Below are positions 38,501 to 49,886 of a stretch of 64,000 bases of DNA, in pieces (the first letter of the stretch is position 1; every line of letters begins with the position of its first letter). The notes beneath the pieces are model-generated. The model did not search any database, was not told where the DNA came from, and worked only from the letters and a program-made list of their open reading frames with translations. The stretch is from Phoronis australis (lineage: Eukaryota; Phoronida; Phoronidae), in the NCBI GenBank assembly GCA_002633005.1, contig NMRA01000181.1, positions 692,959 to 756,958 of the forward strand, read 5' to 3'. The position numbers and the translations under genes are program-made.

Positions 38501-40209
38501 CGTCGCCTTCGCAATAGCGTGCCTACGACCGTCTTAGCTAAGACTGGATTTACGACCTTTGACAGAATGAGCCTCAGAAGTTCAGATTGAAATTGACAAA
38601 AATTTTCAGATGACATTTTGATGTACGGAAACGTTTGTGTAACAATCACGATATGAAGGAGCTCTTATTATTTGTAAAAAGGTCAAAGGTGAAACTAAAT
38701 CTTCTAAGCAAACACATTGAAGTGCCTTATTCATACGTCTGGTAGTTGATACTGTACGGTTCGTTGAAGACGTTGAAGAGCTAATGGAATTAAACGCTGT
38801 TCAAATTAAGTTAAATGCAAACACTGAAACATGTCTTATAAGTTGTACTTTAAATATTTTTAACTTAATTTGACAGATTCTTACACAGTCTGGTGTCCTC
38901 GCTAAATGGTTTTGACTTTTGTCTGATCGAGTTCGAAGTTTATGAAAGCCCCGTGTGCTGCGATAAGTCGCTTAACATTCTCACGTCGTATACCAAGTAG
39001 AAATAAGTGACGTAGTAAATTACGATATCCCACGCTCGGCGAAAGTGATAAGGCCTTTTTATACTGACTAACTGTAATTCCGGTCTAAGCGGAACGTCGA
39101 CGTAAGCTGCGAAGTTAACTAAACCGTTGATACCCGTTTCTATAGTTAACTTAAGTTGAAGTAAACGGTAGGTGACGCTGTTGTCATCGAAGTAATCGAC
39201 CACTTACCGCTAAAAACATTCTCAATTTTAGTTGTTGTTTACTCTAGATGACTGGCCATGAATCTTCGGTCTGCTTCTTCACCACGGAAGCAAAATTGCC
39301 GGAGCCGGCGGGATTGTCGAGTGTTTTATATGCGGAGAGTGATGGTGTGCGCCTCAGTTGTTAAAAACATTGATCCATTAAATTTAAGAGCCCGAGCCTG
39401 AACCGCCAAAAACGGAGTAAATTGTGTGCTTAGTGTGCTGTGTCTGTATTCTATAGTATCCTATAGAGGTCTCTGCATGTTGGCTATTTTTCAAACCTTT
39501 CTAGTACACGTTTTCGCGCCAGTTGTTTTAGATTTGTCTCTGACGATAACGGATGTGTCCGATCGACGCTACAAAATTGAACGTATTGATGTATTTAAGT
39601 TCTCCTCCTTTTTACAAAAAAAAAGATTCTTTAACCGAAAACTCGATGGTTGAGTATTTAGACTCAAATAACTGGTGACTACTGCCAAAATGTCAGTTTG
39701 CCTCCTGGTTCTCGTCCAAAGCGGGCAGGGGGTACGGCCATGCAATTAAAATACAGACCAATAGAATACCCAAGTTTCAGCGAATATGAGTACTCGAGCC
39801 AACACCAGATGATAAAAATCAAAACCGAGAGAAAATGCTACTTCACCGACCCATGTCCTGTCGCGAAAATGTTTCTTCAAGATGATAACCACCCATAGAT
39901 TTGTATTTTTAATAAAAGTAAGATGAAAAACTGATTACTTTCCCCCTTAACGAGGAAGAACCATGAGGCCAAAACACACACCCAAGAGTGTCAAACCCAA
40001 ACAAGTTAGCGACACGTTGCAACAGAACCCACGTGTGGGAGAGGCCCCCGAGCAATCGGTGCTCACCAAGAACAGCAACGGGTAGAAACCTATCTAGTAC
40101 AACGCGAATGCTCAGTCTTTATTCTCTAAAAAGACCTTTAATGTCATTACCCACTTCCGTAAATGAGAACGCAACATGGGGACGTGGCACCGTGAAGCCA
40201 ATTTAGATG

Positions 40210-40460
40210 CCTTACTGCTAAACAGAGCCCTAGAAAAATTCCAAACTTGGTTAGCTGAATTATCATATCTCAGAAACTTTTAGATACTGTGCTTAATTTA
40301 TGCATATTCCAAAACGAGTTTAGGAATAGTTATTAATATGACTTTTAAGAAAAAATCAAAAGTTGCGCCATACAAAACGAAATGAAAATTGAGAAAATCG
40401 TAACAGCGGTTTTGAGATTTAAACTTTTATGTCAAACGAAATTTGGCCATGTTATTGGTG
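40210..40460 (-). repeat. Dispersed repeat family, inverted copy
   Basis: Read on the minus strand, it matches the 51250-51560 copy: 'ccaaatttcgtt', 'aaatctcaaaa', 'gtta', 'catttcgtttt' and 'ttttttcttaaaa' in the same order, then the 'agtatctaaaagtttctgagatatgat' end. Diverged and non-coding. Confidence 0.4.
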
Positions 40461-41077
40461 CCGTTGTTTTGTTAAGAAATTGCCTTACTTTTTGTTAACT
40501 TTTGTTAAATTTTACTGAAGACATAGTCAAGCGATTCACTCCACAGCACATTGCTAATCAGTCGAAAATCAAGTGTTGCAGTCTTTCTATTGTCAGAAAA
40601 CTTAATTGTGTTAAATTTTATTTTTGTGATGAAATTTAGCTAAATGCGCAGACCATTTGAAAATCCTACATAACCATAACGGATCTTTCAAGCAATTATC
40701 TCAAGTCACTCGTCCACCTAATTTTAACTTTCGAGGAAATGTCGAACTCGTTCAAATACGATACGTTTCTTTAATCGGTAAGACTGTCGATAAGAACTCG
40801 TTTTTTATTTCCTCGTAAACACGAATTCTTTTCAAAACTTGCATGTTATCCACGTATTAAGTTTGCGGAGTGATTTATTTTCTCGTTCGTGTTCAAGCAC
40901 GCTACAAGCAAGGTTGTAATGGGGATGTACAGCTAACTTACTGGCTTGTTACGACAACAGTGAAAGATCAATAGTCGCCGAGAGCTTTCCCGGGATACCG
41001 CGCATGCCTCGAAGTACATAAATCAAATTTAGCTTGTCGCCAATCTAGCAGAACATTTTGACAAGACAGATCACCTC

Positions 41078-41132
41078 TATAAATGCGCAACGAATTTCAT
41101 CTGAAATCATTGTTATTGTATAGCAGAACAAG
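41078..41132 (+). promoter_or_regulatory. Candidate TATA promoter and short non-coding first exon of EF-hand A
   Basis: A TATAAA box at 41078-41083 is followed about 50 bp later by a good donor (aacaag then gtgagt at 41133). This is the layout of a TATA promoter with a short 5' UTR exon. It could be spliced to the acceptor at 43213 or directly to the exon at 44676. No transcript evidence is available, so the assignment to EF-hand A rests on strand and position. Confidence 0.35.
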
Positions 41133-42289
41133 GTGAGTCGAATTTGCACAAGTTTCAGTAAACTTTAACACTCAATTCCAGGGTAGAAAATATTCCTTAA
41201 TCACGAACCGTACGGACATTATCATCAATCAGGGTTTCTTTCTGACTAATTCTTGTCACACCAACTGTATCCTTTTGCTCGTGTAGGTCTACCGTAGTTT
41301 TGTTCATACGAACACACTTCTGTCTTCGTGAACCGCAACTGTACGCGGTAGAAGTACTCGTACACAAACACTTTTGATACATTGTACATTTGCCAAGCAC
41401 GCGCGGTTACTCATACCTTCTGTGACAGAGTAAAAGGTAGGAAGTCCACAAGTAAAGGGATGCGATTAGAATCACGGTGAATAAGAAAGGGACTTCGGCA
41501 AAAATAAAAAGGATACAAAGCAAAGTTTTAGCTGTACTTCCCCGGAAAGATGAAAGCCTTGTCCAGTTACTACTCTCTTAACTGCGTCATCAAATGTATT
41601 CCGTTGTTCGAGACGCCCAACCTTTCTCACGGTCGTTCATCAATTCGCCGAAAGCGTTAGTAACGCTTGTCGATTTAGTAGTTTTAAGGGAACTATTGAA
41701 TTTAATCAAAATCTTGAGGATTGTCGACGGCCTGCAGTGTTATGTTTCCAAGATTTAAGTTTAAGTCGGCTTCTTTAATATATACTGTTAGGTTACGCAG
41801 GCCATTATTCCCAAGTCCATGTATTTAGCCAAGCATGTAACAGACAAGATCGACACGCATAGCTTACACGGGTTCTCCTTGTATTTAAAAAATTACATAT
41901 TTTAATAAAAGCACTTAAAGGTCTCAGAGTAACTTTCTGTGTTGTAATGCATGTTCTAATTGGAGTAACCTTGATCACCTGCCTTACACCTTAGCCATAT
42001 GCTTTATAACCGTGCGGGTTCCCTTGTAGCAAAAGTCTCTGCGTTTAATCCTTTGTAAAATAAATTTAATTTACGTTTTTTATGAAATTGAATTGTATTT
42101 TATTTCATTGTAGATGTACTTTTTTCTCTTGTTATTAATATTGTTATTCTTAATCGTTAATATGTATTTGATTTATTGTTACTCGGTAGTCAGCTATTAG
42201 CGGCCCATGCCTTTGCTGGCTACCCAGTCATATAAAAATGTATGTTTTACATGATTTAAAAAACAACAGTTTCTCTCTCTTTCATACAA

Positions 42290-42590
42290 AACAATAGACT
42301 TTAACTCGAAAACGCGGTTAAAGTTTCCTAAAATATCATTTCATTGTTGTTTTATGCAACTTTTGAGTTTTTTCATGAACATTATAAAAGTTGTATTTTT
42401 TATAGCCCCTCGTGTAAAAGGGGAACATTTTAAATACAATTTCTAGCAGAGTTTTGGAGAACAGTGTATACATAAAGCATAGTATCTGAAACTTTCACGT
42501 GAATAAACTCAGTCTTTTCCGAGATATGGTGTTCCGAAGTTCACCAAATTTGGACATTTTTCTAGGGTCCTACATAACCTAATGTATCCT
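42290..42590 (+). repeat. Dispersed repeat family, copy
   Basis: Aligns by eye with 51290-51560: 'ctaaaatatcatttc', 'ttttgagttttttcatgaac', 'tagcccctcgtg', 'gagaacagtg', 'gagatatggtgttccg' and 'aaatttggac' occur in the same order and spacing. Non-coding and diverged. Confidence 0.5.
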
Positions 42591-44696
42591 ATTACGAGAA
42601 AAGAACGCTGCAGTCCCCGAGGGAGCTAAAAAGCATATTTACCCTGGAACCACGTTTCATTGGTAACAGCTAAGTAGCAGATATCTATTTTGAGGCAATT
42701 AGCAGAGTTGGGTAGATTAAAATTGAATAGTGCTTGGCTGTTTATTAATGAAATGTTACCCTGATCATCGCAATATCAACAATTAACTCTAATTGTGAAA
42801 ATTTATCCCCCCCAAAATGGCCTCAATAAGCTAAATATAGTATACATAGACGCAGTAACTTAATCGCGAAACCCCTGAGAAACGTTTCGACTACTGAAAC
42901 CATTGAAATGTAGGATTAAAATTAGAAAAAAAATCCTCGGGAATGAAACTCTAACCTTGATTGAATCAGTAAATACATGCAATCTCATTTGAACAAATGA
43001 AATAAAATCAATCATCCGAACAGATTATCCCGCGTTAGCGATGTGAAAAGAAACAATTATTACACCTGTGCGCGTGCTTATGCCTCGAAGAAGTTCAGCA
43101 AATAGGCTGTCTTACCTGACGTCAGCGAATGAAGATGTTGATGTCGTCTCGACTCAGTTTTTATTTACAGCGATTTTTAATTCACTAGGTTGTTTGAATT
43201 TTGCTTGCTGCAGGTAAGTGCGCAACAATGCTAGGAGTCCTAAACACGTTACCATGGCAAAAGAATTTGATGAATATTTCGTAAGTGATTTTTCAATGGA
43301 CTTTCTAGAGTTAATTTGGTAGAATAACTTGACGGTGTGTCCGAGCTGTAATCCGTAAATACACTTTGAAATGTTTTCAGTTTAGGGGATTACTGTTATC
43401 AGTTGAGTTATAGCTTATCTTAGGTCGTCACAAGAGTTCAACTTGTAAGAAAAGTGTAAGTTGTCATAGCTATCAGGTAACAGAAGACAACGCGTCGTCA
43501 TTGGAAATAAAGGACGTAAAGATTAGCTCCCGCTTGTTACAAGGACTGAAGACAAAACCAACGCGTGCGATCATGATTGTCATGGCAACATATATTGATA
43601 AATATGTATTATATTCAACGTATAATGACCACCATACTAAGACTTGTATTTGCAGTTATAGCACATTTTGTACCCTTCGACTTTTATACAAAAATGTTAC
43701 CAATTTTTCATTTATCAGTTAATTTGTTTAAATATCAATATATTAGTTTATTTGTTCTTCCAGCGTCGTTGCACCGTATATCTTGTATATGCATGTATTT
43801 GTATATGTATGTATTTAGCCCACGGTAATCGGACTTCAAGCCCAAAGTAGATTTGGTCAATGGGATAAAATCGAAACAAGTAATCGTACATCAATGAACA
43901 ATTCAGAAGAAAACAAAATTGCCTCCACGTTGGTTCGTTCGATTACAAGCATCGGGTGTAATATTGAAACGCAAAATCTGCGTAACGTTACCATCGAATG
44001 ACTCGCATCAAGCAGCATCATTTTCATTCGAATTCGGTCAGCATTTTCAAGGTTATTGGTCCTGGACCATGTTTTTTTGGACACTGTACCGGATTATTCA
44101 GATATATTGCAAGGGTGATAAAATCTGGGCCAATAGTGATACTTAAAATACTAATTATTGTTATGAAGAGAAAGACACGCATAAATTGAGATACATGAAG
44201 TGTAAAAACAATGCTTCAGCATTATTATGTAAGGTTGAGCCTAACAAACTAAAACACCGGGAGGCAACTTGACCTGTAAATAAGATTTAACAGGCACGGG
44301 GCTTAACTTGATGGAACACCATTCAAAATCTCGCTTAGGCTTTTATTTATTTCAGTCGCAATACGAGATGTTTCATAGAAACGCCACCGCGTTTCAAAAG
44401 CTAGTATTCCCCGTATGTAGATGTTATCAAGTGGGCCAAAGCAATTCGAACAAAACTCCGCAAAGAAGGTGTATTAAAAATTAGAAATGTGATTCATTCT
44501 TTTGTTGCTTGTGTTTAACCTAGACCTTATGCATAGTATACGCCACCTTGCAATCACCTCGTCTACTGTCGAGTAAGGCGTCTAAAGTGACTTACTGACT
44601 TGCCACGGGAAGGAAATAAAATGTACACGGCAGTGAAAATTATTAGAGTTTAAATTCATCTGCTTGCATTTCCAGTCACAAGACGAAGATTTAGAC

Positions 44697-47600
44697 ATGC
44701 AGCTTGAAATAGAGAGTCAACGGGGTAAGTTCACGCGCACGCACAACTGGAAGAAAGGTATTTTCCGCTGCACTATTTGTTCGTGCATGCTGGGCGCTGG
44801 GCATCAATGCTTGACGCTATATTTTGCCCTGGTTAGCTGGTTTTTAGAACGAAATGTTGCATTCTTGACCGAAACGCTTCAAATGGGACTTAAAAACGTT
44901 GCCTCCCTTAACCGATCATCAATTGTTGCCGGCAACTCAACTCACAGGCAATGAGAAAATGGCCTGTTTTGAATTCGCAATTTTAGGGTTGGCCAACCTC
45001 ATTAAACTCTGAAGCGCTTTTTTGTCTCTGATGGTTCCGGTGTTCTTCATTTTGTTGGAAACATTAATAGAAATCTACCACTGAAAATATTACGAGACCC
45101 AGTTTATGAGATTATGGTATGATTTCTTTAATGTGTAAAGCAAGTAAGAGGTACTACTATATTTTTGAACGTGTAGTCTTACGAGGACACTGATTCGTGA
45201 GTGTTTTTACGAGCTGACACTGTGAAGGCGGGTTGAACTGAAAAATAGTCTTTCAGTAATTCACCAGATCATTTGTGCTACAAACTCTAGCTCCGCCGTG
45301 AACTGTTAGGTTTTGTTGTGGCATTCCGGTTAGGTGAACGTGTACAAATATTTGAAGAACTGGAATTTTATGACGGACACAAAAGCTTCCGAACAGGATC
45401 CCCATCTTTCTAAAATATATTGCTTAGAAAAAATGAAGAAACACATTCTAATTGCAATTAGTTCTTTGCAGCTCTCCGCGAATATTTGTCCATATACGAC
45501 ACAAACCACGACGGAGTTATTGACGCCGAGGAACTTGGAGATTATCTTCGCCAAATAGGGATGTGTATTAGTGATGAAGGGGTCAAATTCTTAAAGAAGT
45601 CATTTGACAAAAACGGTAAGTGAAGGACTTGACTTTGGCTGGACGTGTGGAATATAATATATAATTATATAATTGCAAGCGGTCTGGTAAACGTTGTACC
45701 AGACGCGCGCAGGCCGCACCGGTGTTCCCATTGCACTGATCACCTGGAACCAATTTTATGCTTTATTAATACACAATTAAAACCGAGCTGAGGAGCTAGA
45801 GACCTGATTCTAGGGTCGAGAAGTGTGCCCCAGTGGGACTCGAAGCCACGACCTTGAGTAAAGGACGAAGACACTTATTCCTGTATGCCACATTGTCTCA
45901 TCTGTGAAGAATGAAGGTCACGGTTTACTTATTTTCTAGCGGATGAGATACAGTTAAACAGTAAAAATTCATACGTGCTTAAAACGTCTTTCCCGTCGGT
46001 TATCCATGCATCTTCAAAATGGCGCCATTCAAGATCATTTTATGCAATACCACGCACGTAAAATCACCCGTCAAGAAATTGTGGAAAACACGTCAATTCG
46101 CTACGTGGAGCAAGATGTGCTGCGCTTGAAAGTATTAGAGTCCCTTTTAATTGCTTTTGAGAGGCCTGTTTTGAATGAGCAGGAAACAGGGTCACGCCGC
46201 ACGTTACACTTGTTTGCGTGAATATCCTGTTACCCCCAATTCATTAGTCATTCTTTGCAGTATTTCACACCCGCTGTGTCTCACTGTGTGTGTCGTCAGC
46301 TTATACTCTGTGGTGGCATTACTGCGTCATTTTATCTTCACTTGAGAATGAAACAAGTATGTTTCGAAATATCGTGTGTCTTTTAATTATGTCGCTAGGT
46401 CAGTTACTGTATCTATGTTCAGTTGAGAGTAGAGTTTTGTTCAGAAAGTATGAACGCAACGGAATAAAGACCGTGAACAATGAAAAGTGTCGTACATTCA
46501 ACAAATTCTGTATAACAGAAAACTTGCTCCCGAAGTACAGTCAGCTTAAAACAAAAAGAAAAACTGGCAAAAATACAGATAGTGCTTGTTATGATTCGAC
46601 TGTTTTATAGCGTTCTTTCCATGTTTTGGAGCATGAAAGGGTAAAGGCGTAGGTGTAATATAATTTTACCAATGATATTCCGACCCGTTCTGCTTAGAGT
46701 CAAGGCGATAAAACGAAATGCTGGCACCCGAGTCAAATATCTCTGCAGGCCCGTAGCCAGGGGGGTTCGGGGGGTTCGATCGAACCCCCCTCCGAGGAAA
46801 AGGTCCAGCCCTAGCCTATCCGATAGGATAAGATAGGATTTACTAAATGGACAAAAAATGTTGTAACTACAAGTTCTAGTAACCACAACCATCACCAAGT
46901 TAATATTAATTTTGAATTTACTTCTGATGTAAAGCGGTTCACATAATCATCGGATCGTATCCGGCCCGAGTATTGACTGCGTAGGAGCGGGCTTTATGTT
47001 ATTCATCGGCATTGAAAGCGCTAGGTCTCTACACCAGAGAGTAACAAGGGAGTCTAAAAGTAAATGTCTATGCCTATCTCAAACTTTATAGCATCGAGAT
47101 GGATCCCCAAAAGTAGTGCGGTGTGGATGCCTTTAAAATCGACCAAGAAACAAAACAGCAGAAAATGGGTTTGAAAATCAAAAACCTTACTTGGTTGTTT
47201 TTTCCAGCTGAATACCGCCGTGGTATTCGTTTTTAACAAAAATTATTTATTAATGCATTATGAAAATTCGGCATTATGTACAAGCAGTGATGATTACGGC
47301 AGTTTATGGTCTTGCTCGCGCAGGACAATGCGGTTAACACAATCGTATCCTATCCTGGTGAAAGCCGCTCAGAAGGAAGGGCGGTGATTGTAAGCGTTTT
47401 ATTCACGGTATGGCGAGAACGTTAGCATGCTCGCACCCAGGGGGGCTCTCGGAGCTCGAACGAGTCCCCCATTTGGCGAAGTGGGCAAAAAGGTCCGCCT
47501 GAGAGAAACAAAAGGTCCGAGTAAAAATGAGACAAAAGTCCACTAAACAACCACAGACGCGCAANTTTTTTTTTAGTCTGCCGGCTATTTTGTTACCAAA

Positions 47601-49886
47601 AACCAAAAGGTCCACGACGCTAGGAATTCGAGCCCCCCCCATGTTGAAGGCTGGGTGCGCGCATGGTTAGTCTATATTTATGGATCACATTACGTCCGAA
47701 TTTGATCCCTGTTGTTTGCGAGCAACCGTCACGACATCCTCATTTCTGGTATTACAAATTCCGTCTTATATCAGGAACATAGAGCTGAGAGCCATCGTTG
47801 CCGTGGATACAGATTTCCCTTGCCCAAAATTAACCTGCGTCAAGCGCCTTACCAAGAGCTCGAGTATTGACGCTTGCAAAAGTCCACCTTTCTAGAAATC
47901 CGAACCACCCCCCCGCCCAATGCTGGCTACGGGCCTGCTCTCCACGTGTATCTAACTTGCGAAGAGCACAGGTGAGTCATCAAAGAGTTCAAAAGTCTGT
48001 TACCATTTACCTGAATTTCAAAATGCCTGGTCCATAACTATTGTGCAGCGAACAATTCACGAAGACAAACGTAGCGAGCTCTTGTAAACTATTCTTTAGA
48101 TTGACGTTCTCCGTCTCTCTATGCACGTCTCCACCTGCATGCGCGCACCCAGGGGGGCTCGGGGGGCTCGAACGAGGCCCCTCATTTGGCGAAGTGCGGG
48201 GTAAAAAGATCCGCCTCTGAGAAACAAAAACTCCGAAAAAAGTAGAAAACGAGACACAAGTCCACTAAAAAGGCGGAACTACCAAAATTCGTCGAATACA
48301 CAATTCATAGCTCTGAACGTACAAGTGAATCTTAGTAAAAGGTCCAAATTCTCAAAAATGCGAGCCCCCAATTTTTAGCCTGGGTTCGCGCATGACCTGC
48401 AGCATCTAATTACAGGTGACGGCAAACTACAGATTGACGAACTCATCGAAAACATGGAGACTATCAACAGTCTAGTCATCACCCACGAAGAGTTGATAGA
48501 CGCGTTCAAAGTTATCGACAAAGACGGCAATGGGTTCATTCGCCTGCAGGAGCTGCGTGCGGTGCTAACACATGGTGACGGTATGACACCACACGAGGCG
48601 TCAGTACTGATCGAGGAACTCATGGTTTACGACAAAGATAATGACGGAAAATTTAGTTACCAAGGTAATTTAACTGGTTCAACCCAACTGTGTCCTTTAC
48701 GACTAGCCATAGACCCTATTCACGCCGACAGGAGGCGCGTTCCAAAACGAGGCTCGCTACGATAGCTCTGTTAGCTTATCGGCATAGGACGGACGGAGTC
48801 TGTGTTTCAGTCCGTGTTGTTCCCCGAACGGCTAGAAAAAATACGGACACGCTTCACAATCTCTAAAGACGTTTAGATTCGGAAGCGTTGGGTCGTTGCC
48901 ATACCAAGAAAGCAGAATTGATGGTCAAATAATTTTTATTTTCAATTACGAGTCTGGTTTATTATTTTAATAAAAAATATTTTTAATAACATCAATTATT
49001 CTTTCAGATCAATGACAAATCAACTGTTAGTCCCAGGGAGTGCATAGGATCAGGCTATGCTTGATTTTAATATTCTTGATCAACAAATTAAACCAGATGT
49101 GACTAATTGCACATGACAGCCACCACTGTCGAATATGTCTTCAACTCGTCAACAATACGAGCAGATGACCTGGTCCGCGTAGAAAGTATTTTGATCAACA
49201 ATTTACAAGAAAAAAGTAACCCTGCATTCAGCATAATACCTAATCCGTAACACTACGATCGCCGCAATTTGGTCATATTTACGTTTCATGTTTCGAACCT
49301 AGTTTTCCGAGAAAAATTAAACCCTTTCGTCAGACAACTCTTTGACGCCTTAATTTGTTCTCTAATGTAATTTTCTACGTCTATGTGGTTTAATTGTTGA
49401 CACATTATTAAAATTCAATATCCAAGTTGGACTCGAAAGACCGGCTATTTAACTCACGCAATGTCTACTTTCGCTTTGTTTATCGCAGTGAGCCTCGCTT
49501 TGGATTTTAATGTCTGCCGCGTGAATAGAGTCTATGGTGGTCGCGGATCCATGGTGTCGGATTTTGCGGTGTCTTGCGAGATCTTGCCTTTCTCGCAAGA
49601 AACTAGGTCTACTGAACGCTCTCCTGTATGCACTCTATTAAATTTAGGTGTTAGACGATTTAGAGACATGTGTTGAATTTATGCCGTTGAAATAGTTCTT
49701 GTAATAGTTCTTATTGTGATTGTTTTATTCACAGAGTTTGTGGACATGTTTATGGACTCGGCTTTCCCCTTTAAGAAGCCTAAGAATGTCGAAAACCATG
49801 ACCCATTCAAGCGTGTAGTTCTGAAGAAAAAATCCGATTCGAAGACTGGCGACTACCAAAAACTCATGGCAAAAAGTCAACCTTAA
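44697..49886 (+). CDS. Four-EF-hand calcium-binding protein, paralogue A
   Basis: Exons 44697-44724 (part of an exon starting at 44676), 45472-45615, 48416-48664 and 49735-49886 join in phase (1,1,1) to 190 codons. All four EF loops are canonical: DTNHDGVIDAEE (19-30), DKNGDGKLQIDE (55-66), DKDGNGFIRLQE (92-103) and DKDNDGKFSYQE (130-141), so four Ca2+ sites are expected. The layout resembles calmodulin/troponin C, but a 49-residue tail with FPFKKPK and HDPFKR follows EF4. The start was chosen because MQLEIESQR aligns with MELEGDSRR of paralogue B, giving 28-nt first coding segments in both. An alternative exon at 43254-43280 (MAKEFDEYF, with a donor) would extend the protein to 206 aa. Poly(A) signal at 50459-50464. 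I do not recognise a named subfamily; function unknown. Confidence 0.85.
45735..45915 (-). repeat. tRNA-derived SINE-like fragment in EF-hand A intron
   Basis: On the minus strand there is a T-arm-like sequence at 45849-45833 (GTGGC, TTCGAGT, CCCAC) with four of five stem pairs, and an A-box-like TGGCATACAGG at 45890-45880, about 40 nt apart as in a Pol III promoter. The flanking acceptor-stem bases do not pair, so this is not an intact tRNA. A tRNA-derived SINE is the simplest reading. Confidence 0.45.
46745..47938. mobile_element. 1.2-kb non-autonomous TIR element, host of a nested MITE
   Basis: Ends are GCAGGCCCGTAGCCAG at 46745-46760 and its perfect inverse at 47923-47938, followed inward by G-rich and C-rich blocks. 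The target-site duplication is not clear (tctct versus tctcc). The interior shows no transposase. A second element (47426-47665) lies inside it with its own target duplication. The whole nest sits in intron 3 of EF-hand A, counting the leader exon as exon 1. Confidence 0.6.
47426..47665. mobile_element. MITE of the 'CATGCGCGCACCC' family, nested, 5-bp TSD GTTAG
   Basis: The element begins catgctcgcacccagg and ends with the inverse (ctgggtgcgcgcatg). It is flanked on both sides by GTTAG (47421-47425 and 47666-47670). It is about 240 bp with a lone N at 47565, probably an unresolved homopolymer. It is the same family as 48138-48394 and 25548-25733. Confidence 0.7.
48138..48394. mobile_element. 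MITE of the 'CATGCGCGCACCC' family, 5-bp TSD ACCTG, next to a splice acceptor
   Basis: A 257-bp element with ends catgcgcgcaccc and its near inverse (gggttcgcgcatg), flanked by ACCTG at 48133-48137 and 48395-48399. Only 21 bp separate it from the acceptor of the EF-hand exon at 48416. The interior shares 'tttggcgaagtg', 'gagaaacaaaa' and 'gtccactaaa' with the nested copy. Confidence 0.7.

Larger units (their letters stand above)
32606..44696. other. Long stretch without a supported gene between the MOLO1-like and EF-hand A genes
   Basis: Contains a piggyBac-like MITE (33999-34235), a TATA-centred inverted repeat (33691-33735), an (ATT)n run near 35550, CCAAT and ZNF143-like motifs near 36220-36258, two copies of a dispersed repeat (40210-40460 and 42290-42590), and a TATA box with a donor at 41078-41132 that may belong to the EF-hand A promoter. 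Splice-like fragments at 37514-37555, 37880-37936 and 39247-39260 can be joined in frame but I recognise no protein, so no gene is called. Confidence 0.5.

Noticed and set aside
39963-40082. Short frame MRPKHTPKSVK
   Set aside because: Only about 39 codons, upstream stop in frame, no splice or family support.
45833-45890. tRNA gene on the minus strand
   Set aside because: T-arm and A-box are present but the acceptor stem does not pair and one T-stem pair is mismatched; reported as a SINE-like fragment instead.
49461-49676. Small frame with a hydrophobic N-terminus
   Set aside because: It lies inside the last intron of EF-hand A and shows no homology or splice signals.
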